The position numbers and the translations under genes are program-made. Below are positions 42,768 to 51,455 of a stretch of 64,000 nt of DNA, one piece after another. The DNA is from Janibacter sp. Soil728 (GTDB lineage: Bacteria > Actinomycetota > Actinomycetes > Actinomycetales > Dermatophilaceae). The stretch lies in assembly GCF_001428305.1 (NCBI RefSeq), contig NZ_LMRZ01000004.1, positions 25,879 to 89,878 on the forward strand. The letters are read 5' to 3'. A model generated the notes under the pieces. That model saw only the letters and a program-made list of their open reading frames with translations. It made no database searches and was not told the origin of the DNA. How positions within the stretch are numbered: the first letter of the stretch is position 1; the number at the start of each line of letters is the position of its first letter.

Positions 42768-43261
42768 GCGACCTCCCCAGCCGCGAGCATCGAGTCGAGG
42801 GCCGCGTAGCCCTCGTTGATGCCGACCTCCATGCCGGAGGCGAGCATCGCCTCGCGGCCCTCGAAGGAGTCGACCAGCGACTGGCTGTGCAGGCGAGTCC
42901 AGCCGTCTCCGAGGTCTTCGAAGGTCATCGTCTCGAGCGAGACGCCGTCGGGGAAGCCCTCGAAGGTGAAGGTCTGCACGATGCGCTCGGGGGAGACCTC
43001 GTGGAAGCTGCCGTGGAAGCCGTACTCCTCGTCGCCGCGCGTGTTGAGGAATCGCCAGCTGCCGCCCGTGCGCGCATCCCAGTGGTCGATGACGGTGCCG
43101 ACCGACTCCGGGCCGACCCATCGCGCGTAGAGCTGCGGGTCGGTGTGTGCAGCGAAGAGCTGCGCGGCGCTGGCCCGGAAGTCTCTGGTGATCCGGACGA
43201 GAGGTACGTCGGGGTCGGCCTCGATGGTCGCGGTCGTGATGCGGTCCGGGGTGGGGTTCAT
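42764..43261 (-). CDS. SRPBCC (AHSA1-like) protein of the ArsR operon
   Basis: 165 residues: VRITRDFRASAAQLFAAHTDPQLYARWVGP opens an Aha1/SRPBCC fold, followed by GGSWRFLN and GEEYGFHG-like segments and MEVGINEGYAALD at the end. Proteins of this kind next to ArsR regulators are common and bind small ligands. The ATG at 43261 overlaps the ArsR stop by 4 bases; a longer frame upstream lies inside that gene. Confidence 0.87.
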   Translation of the reverse strand: MNPTPDRITTATIEADPDVPLVRITRDFRASAAQLFAAHTDPQLYARWVGPESVGTVIDHWDARTGGSWRFLNTRGDEEYGFHGSFHEVSPERIVQTFTFEGFPDGVSLETMTFEDLGDGWTRLHSQSLVDSFEGREAMLASGMEVGINEGYAALDSMLAAGEVA

Positions 43262-43620
43262 CGGTCTGCTCCTGATTCGGTGGTGTCGGACGAAGGGAGG
43301 TCCGCCAAGACCTCCTCGAGACGGGACATGCGCTGCTCGGCCCGCTGCTGGTGCCGCTCGATCCAACCGGTCATCGCGGCCAACGCCTGGCTCTCGAGAT
43401 GGACCGGGCGGCGTTGGGCCTCCTTGCGCTGGCTGACGAGCCCGGCATCGGCCAGGACCTTCACGTGCTTGCTCACGGCTTGGAGGCTGATGTCGTAGGG
43501 GGAAGCGAGGTCGGACACGGTGGCGTCACCGATGGTGAGGCGGGCGACGATGTCCCGCCGGACGGGGTCGGAGAGTGCGGCGAATGCCCGGGAGAGCCGT
43601 TCGTCTGGGTGGTCCGTCAC
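43258..43620 (-). CDS. ArsR-family transcriptional regulator
   Basis: 120-residue winged-helix repressor: FAALSDPVRRDIVARLTIGDATVSDLASPYDISLQAVSKHVKVLADAGLV. No cysteine metal site is visible in helix 5, so it is probably not a metal sensor. It heads the operon with the SRPBCC and TIGR03086 genes and has a perfect dyad just upstream that it probably binds to control itself. Confidence 0.92.
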   Translation of the reverse strand: MTDHPDERLSRAFAALSDPVRRDIVARLTIGDATVSDLASPYDISLQAVSKHVKVLADAGLVSQRKEAQRRPVHLESQALAAMTGWIERHQQRAEQRMSRLEEVLADLPSSDTTESGADR

Positions 43621-43629
43621 GCTGCTCCT

Positions 43630-43651
43630 TATTCAACCTTGAGGTTGAATA
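43630..43651 (-). promoter_or_regulatory. Operator dyad of the ArsR operon
   Basis: Arms TATTCAACCT and AGGTTGAATA, perfect complements separated by two bases, lie 9 bases before the ArsR start. ATTCAACC...GGTTGAAT is the usual dyad upstream of ArsR regulators paired with SRPBCC proteins. Confidence 0.82.
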
Positions 43652-43716
43652 CGACATTAGACCTGGGGGAGGTCAGGGTCAAGAGGGGAGTGGGTGAGTG
43701 GCCGGCGCGACGAGGG

Positions 43717-44400
43717 TCAGAGCCGCTTGCGCATGGCCTTCATCTGGTCGATCTGCTTCTGCTGGACGACATTGATGTCGTCGCCGAGCTCGCTCGTGCG
43801 CTCGTCTGATCCCTTGTCTCCCAGGGTCTTGCACATCGTCAGAGCGCCCTGGTGGTGCGTGGTCATCAGGTCGAGGTACAGGCGGTCGACGTCAGCACCC
43901 TTGGCCGTGGTGAGCGCGTCGAGCTGCTTCTGCGTGGCCATCCCGGGCATTTTTGCGTGCTGCGCGTGCCCGACCCTGGAGCCCAGGGTCGGGTTGGTCG
44001 CCTCGACCGGGACCTTTTCGTCCCAGGACTTCAGCGTTGCGGCCATGCCCTTCATCTCCGGCTTCTGCTCGTCCCGGATCCGACTGGCGATGCCGCTCAC
44101 CTGCTTGTCGACCAGCCGCCCCTTGACCAGGTCGCTCATGACGATGGCCTGCGCGTGGTGGACGATCATGTCCTGCAAGAAGGTGACATCGGCATCGTTG
44201 TGGGTGACCTTGGGGGTCGCCACGGCAGAGGTCCCGCTCAACGAGGTGTTGGGTTCGCCCGGAGAGCCGGGCTGGAGCACCGGGGCATCGGGGGAGGTGG
44301 CCGGGGGCGTCGTCGGCTCGGCCGAGGTGCAGCCGCCCAGGGCCAACGTGAGGGTGAGTGCGAGCGGGAGTGCGAAGGGAGCGGCGAGGCGGCGGTTCAC
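43717..44400 (-). CDS. DUF305 lipoprotein
   Basis: 227 residues. Signal peptide with lipobox LGGC (LALTLTLALGGCTS), a Pro/Thr-rich linker, then a DUF305 four-helix domain: DVTFLQDMIVHHAQAIVMSDL and YLDLMTTHHQGALTMCKTL, the two HH motifs that suggest metal (copper or iron) binding. The GTG at 44400 starts the signal peptide; upstream frame is ignored. It is divergent from the LVIVD-repeat gene; the two families are often neighbours. Confidence 0.88.
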   Translation of the reverse strand: MNRRLAAPFALPLALTLTLALGGCTSAEPTTPPATSPDAPVLQPGSPGEPNTSLSGTSAVATPKVTHNDADVTFLQDMIVHHAQAIVMSDLVKGRLVDKQVSGIASRIRDEQKPEMKGMAATLKSWDEKVPVEATNPTLGSRVGHAQHAKMPGMATQKQLDALTTAKGADVDRLYLDLMTTHHQGALTMCKTLGDKGSDERTSELGDDINVVQQKQIDQMKAMRKRL

Positions 44401-44571
44401 CCGGCCGACGGTAGCGGCCTTCGTCGCCGCGGCGGACCGCGTCGCGGGACCTGACCAAAACCTGACCCCACCGGGGAGCGATGCAGGAACCGTGGATGTG
44501 TGTTGCACGCAAGGGTGTGTCTACCCCCGCCGGGCACATCCCGCACCGGCGGACGCCACTTGGGAGGAACC

Positions 44572-45996
44572 ATGCGTAGACCTACCCTGGCCGTCGCCGC
44601 GATCGCGGCACTGGCCTTCTCCGGCGCGGGCGTCGGCTCAGCCGTCGCCACCGGACCTGGTGATCGGATCGGCGTCTTTGGCACCGACCTGAAGACGGAC
44701 GAGATCGGTCGCAGCGCCAATGTGAAGCATCTGGCCAACATCGCCCCGTCCGGAGCCCTCGCCGAAGGCCTCGGGACCGACATGGCCTTCCAGGACGGCA
44801 AGGCCTTCGTCGGCAACTACGACGGCTTCTCGATCATCGACGTCAGCAACCCCAGGCAGCCGCGGACCATCGTCCAGGTCAGCTGCCCCGGTAGCCAGAA
44901 CGACATCTCGGTCTCGGGCGACCTGCTCTACCTGTCGACCGACTCCTCCCGCAGCGACGACTCGTGCGCCTCCACCTCTCAGTCGGCGACCCAGAAGGAG
45001 AGCTGGGAGGGGATCAAGATCTTCGACATCTCCGATGTGAAGAATCCCAAGTACCTGAAGTCCGTCGAGACCGCCTGCGGGTCGCACACCCACACCCTCG
45101 TCCCCGGCAAGGGCGAGACCAAGGGCAACGACTACCTCTACGTCTCGAGCTACTCGCCGCGCGCGCAGTACCCGGACTGCCAGACGCCGCACGACCTGAT
45201 CTCGATCGTCAAGGTCGACAAGGCCAACCCGACGACGGCCGAGGTCATCGCCACGCCCAACCTCTTCCCCGACGGCGGCAACCCCGGTGGCCCCGGCCCG
45301 ACGCCCATCGCCAACCGCTCCTCGACGACCGGTTGCCATGACATCACCGCGTTGCCGCACAAGGACATCGCTGCCGGTGCCTGCATGGGCGACGGGATCA
45401 TCATGGACATCGCGGACCGGGAGCAGCCCAAGGTCATCGAGCAGGTCCAGGACAACGAGAACTTCGCCTTCTGGCACTCCGCGACCTTCAACGCCGACGC
45501 GACCAAGGTCGTCTTCACCGATGAGCTCGGTGGTGGCGGTGCTCCGACCTGCGACGCCGAGACCGGACCCGAGCGCGGCGCCAACGCGATCTACGACCTG
45601 TCCGCCGACCACGAGCTGACCTTCAGGTCCTACTACAAGATCCCGCGTCACCAGACCGAGACCGAGAACTGCGTGGCACACAACGGCTCGCTGATCCCGG
45701 TGGCAGGACGTGACCTGATGGTCCAGTCCTGGTACCAGGGCGGCGTGAGTGTCTGGGACTTCACCGACTCGGACAACCCGCACGAGCTCGGCTACTTCGA
45801 GCGGGGCCCGCTGCCCGCGGACGAGGGCATCGGGGGCACCTGGTCGACCTACTACTACAACGGTCACCTCTTCTCCTCCGACATCGCTCGCGGTTTCGAC
45901 GTGCTGAAGTTCAACGACCCGGCGGTCAAGAGGGCTGACACGATCCGCATGGGCGAGCTCAACCCCCAGTCGCAGCCGGAGTACCCGGTGCGCTGA
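44572..45996 (+). CDS. LVIVD-repeat secreted beta-propeller protein
   Basis: 474 residues with a signal peptide (RRPTLAVAAIAALAFSGAGVGSAVA). Repeats such as GFSIIDVSNPRQPRTIVQV, GIKIFDISDVKNPKYLKSV and GVSVWDFTDSDNPHELGYF are LVIVD units that build a beta-propeller; eight or so Cys suggest disulfides outside the cell. TGGGAGGAA precedes the ATG at 44572. Function unknown. Confidence 0.85.
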   Translation: MRRPTLAVAAIAALAFSGAGVGSAVATGPGDRIGVFGTDLKTDEIGRSANVKHLANIAPSGALAEGLGTDMAFQDGKAFVGNYDGFSIIDVSNPRQPRTIVQVSCPGSQNDISVSGDLLYLSTDSSRSDDSCASTSQSATQKESWEGIKIFDISDVKNPKYLKSVETACGSHTHTLVPGKGETKGNDYLYVSSYSPRAQYPDCQTPHDLISIVKVDKANPTTAEVIATPNLFPDGGNPGGPGPTPIANRSSTTGCHDITALPHKDIAAGACMGDGIIMDIADREQPKVIEQVQDNENFAFWHSATFNADATKVVFTDELGGGGAPTCDAETGPERGANAIYDLSADHELTFRSYYKIPRHQTETENCVAHNGSLIPVAGRDLMVQSWYQGGVSVWDFTDSDNPHELGYFERGPLPADEGIGGTWSTYYYNGHLFSSDIARGFDVLKFNDPAVKRADTIRMGELNPQSQPEYPVR

Positions 45997-46017
45997 TCTC
46001 CCTTCGTCCTGAGCCTG

Positions 46018-46042
46018 CGCCCCCGCCCTCGTGGTGGGGGCG
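46018..46042 (+). terminator. Hairpin terminator after the LVIVD gene
   Basis: Arms CGCCCCC and GGGGGCG around an 11-base loop, followed by TAGGTTTG. It ends 14 bases before the next start. Confidence 0.6.
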
Positions 46043-46055
46043 TAGGTTTGTCCGG

Positions 46056-46553
46056 GTGACCCTGACCATCCGCCGCGCGCGCACCAGCGATGTGCGCGAG
46101 ATCCGTTCCCTCGTGACGCCGTTGGCGCAGCGGCGAGTCCTCGTCAGCAAGGACACCGTCGCCTACTTCGAGGGGCTGCAGGAGTTCCGCATCGCGGAGG
46201 TCGACGGTCAGGTCGTCGGCTGCGGTGCGCTGCACGTCATGTGGGACGACCTCGCCGAGATCCGCACGCTCGCCGTCGCGGACGGTCAGCTGGGGAAGGG
46301 GGTGGGCGGAGCGCTCCTCGAGACCCTCGCGCAGGACGCGGTGGAGCTCGGCGTCGAGCGACTCTTCTGCCTGACCTTCGAGACCGACTTCTTCACCCGC
46401 CACGGCTTCGCCGAGATCGAGGGCCAGGCCGTCGACCCGGACGTCTACGTCGAGCTGCTGCGCTCCTACGACGAAGGCGTCGCCGAGTTCCTCAACCTCG
46501 AGCGGGTCAAGCCCAACACCCTCGGCAACACCCGGATGCTCCGCCAGCTCTGA
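46056..46553 (+). CDS. Amino-acid N-acetyltransferase (N-acetylglutamate synthase-like GNAT)
   Basis: 165 residues; GNAT fold with LTIRRARTSDVREIRSLVTPLAQRRVLVSKD, EIRTLAVADGQLGKGVGGALLETL (acetyl-CoA loop) and the C-terminal VKPNTLGNTRMLRQL typical of the short actinobacterial ArgA type that makes N-acetylglutamate for arginine synthesis. No other arg gene nearby. GTG start. Confidence 0.85.
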   Translation: MTLTIRRARTSDVREIRSLVTPLAQRRVLVSKDTVAYFEGLQEFRIAEVDGQVVGCGALHVMWDDLAEIRTLAVADGQLGKGVGGALLETLAQDAVELGVERLFCLTFETDFFTRHGFAEIEGQAVDPDVYVELLRSYDEGVAEFLNLERVKPNTLGNTRMLRQL

Positions 46554-46604
46554 GCGCCACCTGCGGCCTCGGCCCGCGCCGACGCCCTCCCCGGTGCGCT
46601 GCCC

Positions 46605-46693
46605 TGCATTGCCCTATGGCAATGCAGCCAGACGGGGACCTTGCATTGCCATAGGGCAATGCCCGCAGGGTTGCATTGCCCTATGGCAATGCT
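46605..46693. repeat. Three copies of a 22-base palindromic repeat
   Basis: Copies at 46605-46626, 46642-46663 and 46672-46693. Arms TGCATTGCC and GGCAATGCA flank a four-base centre (CTAT, or ATAG in the middle copy, which is inverted). The first copy is followed by GACGGGGA as in the nadB copies. They lie in the 188-base gap between two convergent genes. Confidence 0.92.
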
Positions 46694-46741
46694 TCGTCTT
46701 GGCGTCGTGCGGTGCCCGGCTGGACGAAGGGGGAGGGCCGC

Positions 46742-47647
46742 TCAGCTGGGGAGGGCGTAGTGGTCGCCGGCACGCGGCTCGACCAGCCCGTCGTCGACCA
46801 GCGCTGCGAGGCAGCGCTCGAGCTTGCTCTCGTCGTCGGGCCAGGCAGTGCCCAGGGCACCGCGCGAGACCGGGTCGGGACTCTCGCGCAGCAGCTGGAC
46901 GATGCGGCCGCGTACCTGCCGATCGGTGCCGTGCCAGGCCTGCCCGCGACGGACCGGTCCTTCATGGGCGGGACGGCCCGCGAGCTGCCACGCGCACAGG
47001 TGGGCGACGGGGCACTCGTCGCACCGTGGCGCGCGGGCGGTGCAGATGAGGGCGCCGAGCTCCATGGAGGCGGCATTCCACCGGTTGGCCTCGTCGGCGT
47101 CCTGCGGCATCGAGGCGTCGGCCAGGCGCATCTCGGCGGCGGTGAGCGCGGGTGCTGCGTGCTGCGTGCCGCTCACCGTTCGCGCCAGCACCCGCCGCAC
47201 ATTGGTGTCGACGACCGTGCGTGGGTCCTCGTACGCGAAGGACGCGACGGCCGCGGCGGTGTAGGAGCCGACCCCGGGCAGTGCCAGCAGGTGCTCATGA
47301 TCGCGCGGGACCTGTCCCTCGTGCTGCTCGACCATGACCCGTGCCGACTCCCACAGCCGCAGTGCCCGCCGGGGGTAGCCGAGCCGGTCCCACATGCGCA
47401 CGGCCTCACCGGGGGAGTCCGCGGCCAGGGCCGCAGGGGTGGGCCACCGCTCGAGCAACCGCTCCCAGACGGGCTGCACCCGCGCGACGGGGGTCTGCTG
47501 GGACATCACCTCGGACAGGTAGACACCCCATGGTGTGCAGTCCGGGTCACGCCAGGGCAGGTCGCGTCCGTGTCGGGCGTACCAGTCCAGCACGGCGGAA
47601 CGCAGCGCCGGACCGGCGGCGGGGGCCGAGGGCTCGGGAGTCGTCAC
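46742..47647 (-). CDS. mutY: A/G-specific adenine glycosylase
   Basis: Removes adenine paired with 8-oxoguanine. 301 residues: EVMSQQTPVARVQPVWERLL with the catalytic Glu, helix-hairpin-helix LPGVGSYTAAAV, catalytic Asp in VVDTNVRRVL, and the [4Fe-4S] cysteines at C-X6-C-X2-C-X5-C (CTARAPRCDECPVAHLC). The C-terminal part is shorter than the NUDIX-like domain of E. coli MutY, as in other actinobacteria. The GTG at 47647 overlaps the preceding stop; an upstream in-frame extension is a shadow of the next gene. Confidence 0.94.
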   Translation of the reverse strand: MTTPEPSAPAAGPALRSAVLDWYARHGRDLPWRDPDCTPWGVYLSEVMSQQTPVARVQPVWERLLERWPTPAALAADSPGEAVRMWDRLGYPRRALRLWESARVMVEQHEGQVPRDHEHLLALPGVGSYTAAAVASFAYEDPRTVVDTNVRRVLARTVSGTQHAAPALTAAEMRLADASMPQDADEANRWNAASMELGALICTARAPRCDECPVAHLCAWQLAGRPAHEGPVRRGQAWHGTDRQVRGRIVQLLRESPDPVSRGALGTAWPDDESKLERCLAALVDDGLVEPRAGDHYALPS

Positions 47648-48885
47648 GGGAGGATGATCTCCTGGAAACGGGGCCGGTACATGTGCGGGTCGGTGCGGTA
47701 GAGACCGTGGTCCACGGGCGACTCGCTCCACGAGATGAGCAGCGTCCCCGCAGGGGTGACGAAGTCCGGGTGGGCCAAGGGCGTGTACCGCTGGATGCCG
47801 TCGGAGTTCTCCAGCGGCTCGATGATGTGCTTGGTCCAGGGCCCCGTGACGGAGGGCGACTTCCACACGGCGAGCGAGCGGCCCTGGAAGTCGCCCTCCT
47901 TGCTCACCGCGTACCAGGAGCCGTCGCGCTCGAAGACCGACAGGACGTGCGACACCCCCTGCTCCGCGGGGATCAGCTCGGCGGTGCCGTGGGCCGAGAC
48001 GTCCGATCGCACCGCCCACCTCGTGCCGTCCCAGTACTCCCAGCGGTCCATGTCGCCGAGCTCGTCGGGCGTCGTGCGGGCGACGTGCAGGGACCAGCCG
48101 GCCGTCGTCTTGGTCTCGTTGCTGGCCGTGCCGAAGACGTAGACGTGATCGTCGTGGTCCCACATCGCGGCTCCCCAGGTCGGTATCCGGGGATCCTTCG
48201 AGTCCGCGGCCAGAGGCTGCTGGTCGACGACCTGCGGCATCCGGCCGGTCGGCACCTCGACGGTCACGAGCGAGGACCCGAGGGTCTGGAAGACGGAGGC
48301 GTCGCCGGTCTGGCGGACCCTGTTGGTGATGATCTGCACCTGGGTCCCTCCGGTGACGGCGACCGACCGCAGCGACATGGGCCAGTACCCGGTGTTGTCG
48401 GAGTCGTCGGGGATGAAGGCGTCCCCGGACGGGCCGGGTAGCGCCGTCACGCACCCCCGGTTGGCCACGAGAGCGGAGTTGCGGACCATGAAGGGGGACA
48501 CCGTCACCGGGTCGCGGATGGTGTCGCCGTAGACGAAGAGCCGCCGCCCGTCGGCCAGAGCGGCGCTGCCGCCATGGTCGCCTCCCTGGAGGCGCGGCTC
48601 GCCGTCGAGCTGCTCCATCAGTCGGTTCATCCCGGCCGCGCCGACCGGTCGGGGCCGGCTGCAGGGTGGGCTGGCCGGGCTGTCCAGCAGCGAGATGGAC
48701 GTGTCGGGGTCCGTGGTCAGCGGTGACGCCGCGCCGCCCGTGGACGAGGTCGTGTCGGTGGAGGGGGCCGCCACCGAGCTGGCGTCGGCCAGGAGGTCGT
48801 CGACGGTGCCGGCCCGGGACCATCCGACCCAACCCCCGAGGATGACGAGGATCCCGGCGCTCAGGGAGACGAGGAAGCGACCCAC
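47644..48885 (-). CDS. Membrane-anchored DUF4185-like beta-propeller protein
   Basis: 413 residues. One N-terminal helix (RFLVSLSAGILVILGGWVGWSRAG) anchors an extracytoplasmic Ser/Thr linker (about 35-80) and a glycosidase-like five-bladed fold (FVYGDTIRDP, MWDHDDHVYVFGTASN, WYAVSKEGDFQGRSLAVWKSPSVTGPW). Probably carbohydrate binding or hydrolysis. I chose the GTG at 48885, 7 bases after the disA stop; a longer form from 48945 would overlap disA by 53 bases. It overlaps mutY by 4 bases. Confidence 0.75.
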   Translation of the reverse strand: MGRFLVSLSAGILVILGGWVGWSRAGTVDDLLADASSVAAPSTDTTSSTGGAASPLTTDPDTSISLLDSPASPPCSRPRPVGAAGMNRLMEQLDGEPRLQGGDHGGSAALADGRRLFVYGDTIRDPVTVSPFMVRNSALVANRGCVTALPGPSGDAFIPDDSDNTGYWPMSLRSVAVTGGTQVQIITNRVRQTGDASVFQTLGSSLVTVEVPTGRMPQVVDQQPLAADSKDPRIPTWGAAMWDHDDHVYVFGTASNETKTTAGWSLHVARTTPDELGDMDRWEYWDGTRWAVRSDVSAHGTAELIPAEQGVSHVLSVFERDGSWYAVSKEGDFQGRSLAVWKSPSVTGPWTKHIIEPLENSDGIQRYTPLAHPDFVTPAGTLLISWSESPVDHGLYRTDPHMYRPRFQEIILP

Positions 48886-48892
48886 CGGTCGC

Positions 48893-49972
48893 TCAGACGT
48901 ACCGCTCGAGGATCGAGGACTCGGCGAGTCGGGAGAGCCCCTCACGCACGGTCCTCGCGCGCAGCTCGCCGACCCCGTCGACGGCCATCAGGTCGTCGAT
49001 GCCCGCGGCCAGGAGACGCTGCAAGGACCCGAAGTGGTCGACGAGTCGCTCGACGATCGCTCCCGGCAGGCGAGGGATCTTGCCGAGGATGCGCAGCCCC
49101 CGCGGGCTGACCGAGGCATCGATGGACTCACCGACGATGGCGAAGCCCATCGACTTGGCCACGTGCCCCAGGTCGAGCAGCTCGGTGGCATCGAGGGCGG
49201 AGAGGTTGTCGAGCACCTGGGCGCTGGAGGCCACGGCACCCTCGGGGTCGAGGTAGTCGAGGATCACGGCGTCGAGGGTGTCGTCCAACCCGGCCGTGAG
49301 CTCCTCGAGCTGCAGCGTGAGCAGGCGCCCGTCGACACCCAGCTCGAGGACGTACTCGGCGATCTCGGAGTGGATGCGCCGGACCATCTCGAGTCGCTGG
49401 AGGACGACTGCGATGTCACGCACGGTGACGAGGTCCTCGATCTCGAGGGCGGACAGCGTGCCGGTCACCTCGTTGAGACGGTTGGTGTAGCGCTCGAGGG
49501 TCTGCATGGCCTGGTTGGCCTGGGAGATCAGCTCGGTCGTCGTGCGCAGCACGTGCCGTCGTCCGTCGACGTAGAGCGCGATGATGTGCATCGACTGGCT
49601 CACCGAGACGATCGGGTGACCCGTCTGCTTGGCCACGCGCTCGGCCGTGCGGTGCCGGGTGCCGCTCTCGATGGTCTCGATGCTCGAGTCGGGCACGAGC
49701 TGCACCGCCGCCTTGAGGATGCGCGAGACGCTCGAGTCGACGACGACGGCACCGTCCATCTTGGCCAGCTCACGCAGCCGCGTCGCGGAGAACTCGATGT
49801 TGAGGTCGAAGCCGCCCGTGCAGAGGGACTCGACGAGCTTGTCGTGGCCGAGCACGATGAGGGCGCCGGTGTTGCCTCTCAGGATCCGCTCGAGGCCGTC
49901 GCGCAGCACGGAGCCCGGCGCGACCGCGGCAAGGGTCGACCGGAAGAGCTCATCATCGGTGTCGGGCACCAC
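48893..49972 (-). CDS. disA: DNA-integrity scanning diadenylate cyclase DisA
   Basis: Makes c-di-AMP from two ATP and pauses at branched DNA. 359 residues: N-terminal DAC domain with DGAVVVD and GTRHRTAER, a central helical spine, and a C-terminal helix-hairpin-helix (DDLMAVDGVGELRARTVREGL). It starts 6 bases after radA, the same radA-disA order as in B. subtilis and mycobacteria. RadA is known to inhibit DisA in other species. Confidence 0.97.
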   Translation of the reverse strand: MVPDTDDELFRSTLAAVAPGSVLRDGLERILRGNTGALIVLGHDKLVESLCTGGFDLNIEFSATRLRELAKMDGAVVVDSSVSRILKAAVQLVPDSSIETIESGTRHRTAERVAKQTGHPIVSVSQSMHIIALYVDGRRHVLRTTTELISQANQAMQTLERYTNRLNEVTGTLSALEIEDLVTVRDIAVVLQRLEMVRRIHSEIAEYVLELGVDGRLLTLQLEELTAGLDDTLDAVILDYLDPEGAVASSAQVLDNLSALDATELLDLGHVAKSMGFAIVGESIDASVSPRGLRILGKIPRLPGAIVERLVDHFGSLQRLLAAGIDDLMAVDGVGELRARTVREGLSRLAESSILERYV

Positions 49973-49978
49973 GCGAGT

Positions 49979-51376
49979 CTATGGGGTGCGGCTGGGCACG
50001 AGGTGTGGTCGGGCATGGCGGCCTCGGGCCCGGGTGATGGCCGTGGCGACGTCGACGACCTCGATGACCTCCATGCCCTGTGGGGCGGGGGAGTCGCCGA
50101 GAGCGCCCTTGGGCACCAGAGCCGTGCGGAAGCCCAGGCGGGCTGCCTCGGTCAGACGCCGCGCGACCCCGGCGGCGGGGCGCACCTCGCCGCTCAGACC
50201 CACCTCGCCCAGGGCCAGCAGGTCGTGCGCGATGGGCTCGTCGAGGACTGCGCTGGCGATCGAGACCGCGACGGCCAGGTCGCTCGACGGCTCGGTGATC
50301 TTGACCCCGCCGACGCTGGAGACATAGGTGTCCTGGTTGCCGATCGGGGCCCCCGCCCGCTTGTCGAGGACGGCGATGATCATGGCCAGCCGTCCGCTGT
50401 CGAGTCCGACATTGGCTCTGCGGGGTGTCGGGATCTGTGAGGGGCTGACGAGTGACTGGACCTCGACGACCAGCGGCCGGCGGCCCTCGAGCGTCACGGT
50501 CGCGCAGGTCCCCGGGACATTGATGTGTCGGCTGGAGAGGAAGAGCCCGCTGGGGTCGTCCAGGCCGATGATGCCCGTGTCGGACAGGTCGAAGCAGCCG
50601 ACCTCGTCCGTCGGGCCGAAGCGGTTCTTCACGGCGCGCACGAGCCGCAGCCGCGAGTGCCGGTCGCCGTCGAACTGGACGACGACGTCGACGAGGTGCT
50701 CGAGCACGCGGGGGCCGGCGATCGACCCGTCCTTGGTCACGTGCCCCACGAGGAGCATCGCGAAGCCCGCGGACTTGGCGGCCTGGATGAGCGACCCGGC
50801 GACCTCGCGCACCTGCCCGACATTGCCGGGCGCACCGTCGACCTCGGTCGAGGAGATGGTCTGCACCGAGTCGATGACGACGAGGTCGGGACGGACCTGA
50901 TCGATCTGGGCGAGGACGGTGGACAGGTCGGTCTCGGAGGCGAGGTAGAGGCCGTCGGTGACGGCGTCGATGCGCTCGGCGCGACCGCGCACCTGGGCAG
51001 CCGACTCCTCGCCGCTGATGTAGAGGACCCGGCGCTGCTCGCCCACGCGCGCGGCGACGTCGAGCAGGAGGGTCGACTTGCCGATCCCCGGTTCGCCGGC
51101 CACGAGCACGACCGAGCCGGGCACGAGGCCGCCGCCGAGCACGCGGTCGAACTCCGGCACCCCGGAGCTGCGGTGGGTCGCCGCCTCGGCGTCGACGTCG
51201 CGGATCGGTACGGCGGGACGCTCCACCCTCGCGGCAGCCAGCGTGCGCACGGTCGGGCCACCGACCTCGTCGACAGAGCCCCAGGCCTGGCACTCGCCGC
51301 AGCGGCCGACCCACTTGACGCTGGTCCAGCCACATTCAGTGCAGCGGTAGGTGGGGCCGCCCTTCTTCGATGCCAT
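49979..51376 (-). CDS. radA: DNA repair protein RadA
   Basis: 465-residue RecA-like branch-migration ATPase. Zinc finger Cys12-Cys15 and Cys26-Cys29, Walker A GEPGIGKST, the RadA-specific KNRFG motif, and a C-terminal Lon-protease-like domain (about 290-465; GEVGLSGEVRPAAGVARRL) without a catalytic Ser. First gene of the radA-disA-DUF4185-mutY series. Confidence 0.97.
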   Translation of the reverse strand: MASKKGGPTYRCTECGWTSVKWVGRCGECQAWGSVDEVGGPTVRTLAAARVERPAVPIRDVDAEAATHRSSGVPEFDRVLGGGLVPGSVVLVAGEPGIGKSTLLLDVAARVGEQRRVLYISGEESAAQVRGRAERIDAVTDGLYLASETDLSTVLAQIDQVRPDLVVIDSVQTISSTEVDGAPGNVGQVREVAGSLIQAAKSAGFAMLLVGHVTKDGSIAGPRVLEHLVDVVVQFDGDRHSRLRLVRAVKNRFGPTDEVGCFDLSDTGIIGLDDPSGLFLSSRHINVPGTCATVTLEGRRPLVVEVQSLVSPSQIPTPRRANVGLDSGRLAMIIAVLDKRAGAPIGNQDTYVSSVGGVKITEPSSDLAVAVSIASAVLDEPIAHDLLALGEVGLSGEVRPAAGVARRLTEAARLGFRTALVPKGALGDSPAPQGMEVIEVVDVATAITRARGRHARPHLVPSRTP

Positions 51377-51455
51377 GCTCAGAACCTACGTGCCCACCCC
51401 GACAACGCCACGTCATCGGGGGGCCAGCCGCCCCGCGACCGTGAGCGCCGTGCGT

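Noticed and set aside
46742-48832. A single long protein joining MutY to an upstream domain
   Set aside because: The N-terminal 395 residues are the out-of-frame shadow of the DUF4185-like gene, rich in Arg and Ala with no domain.
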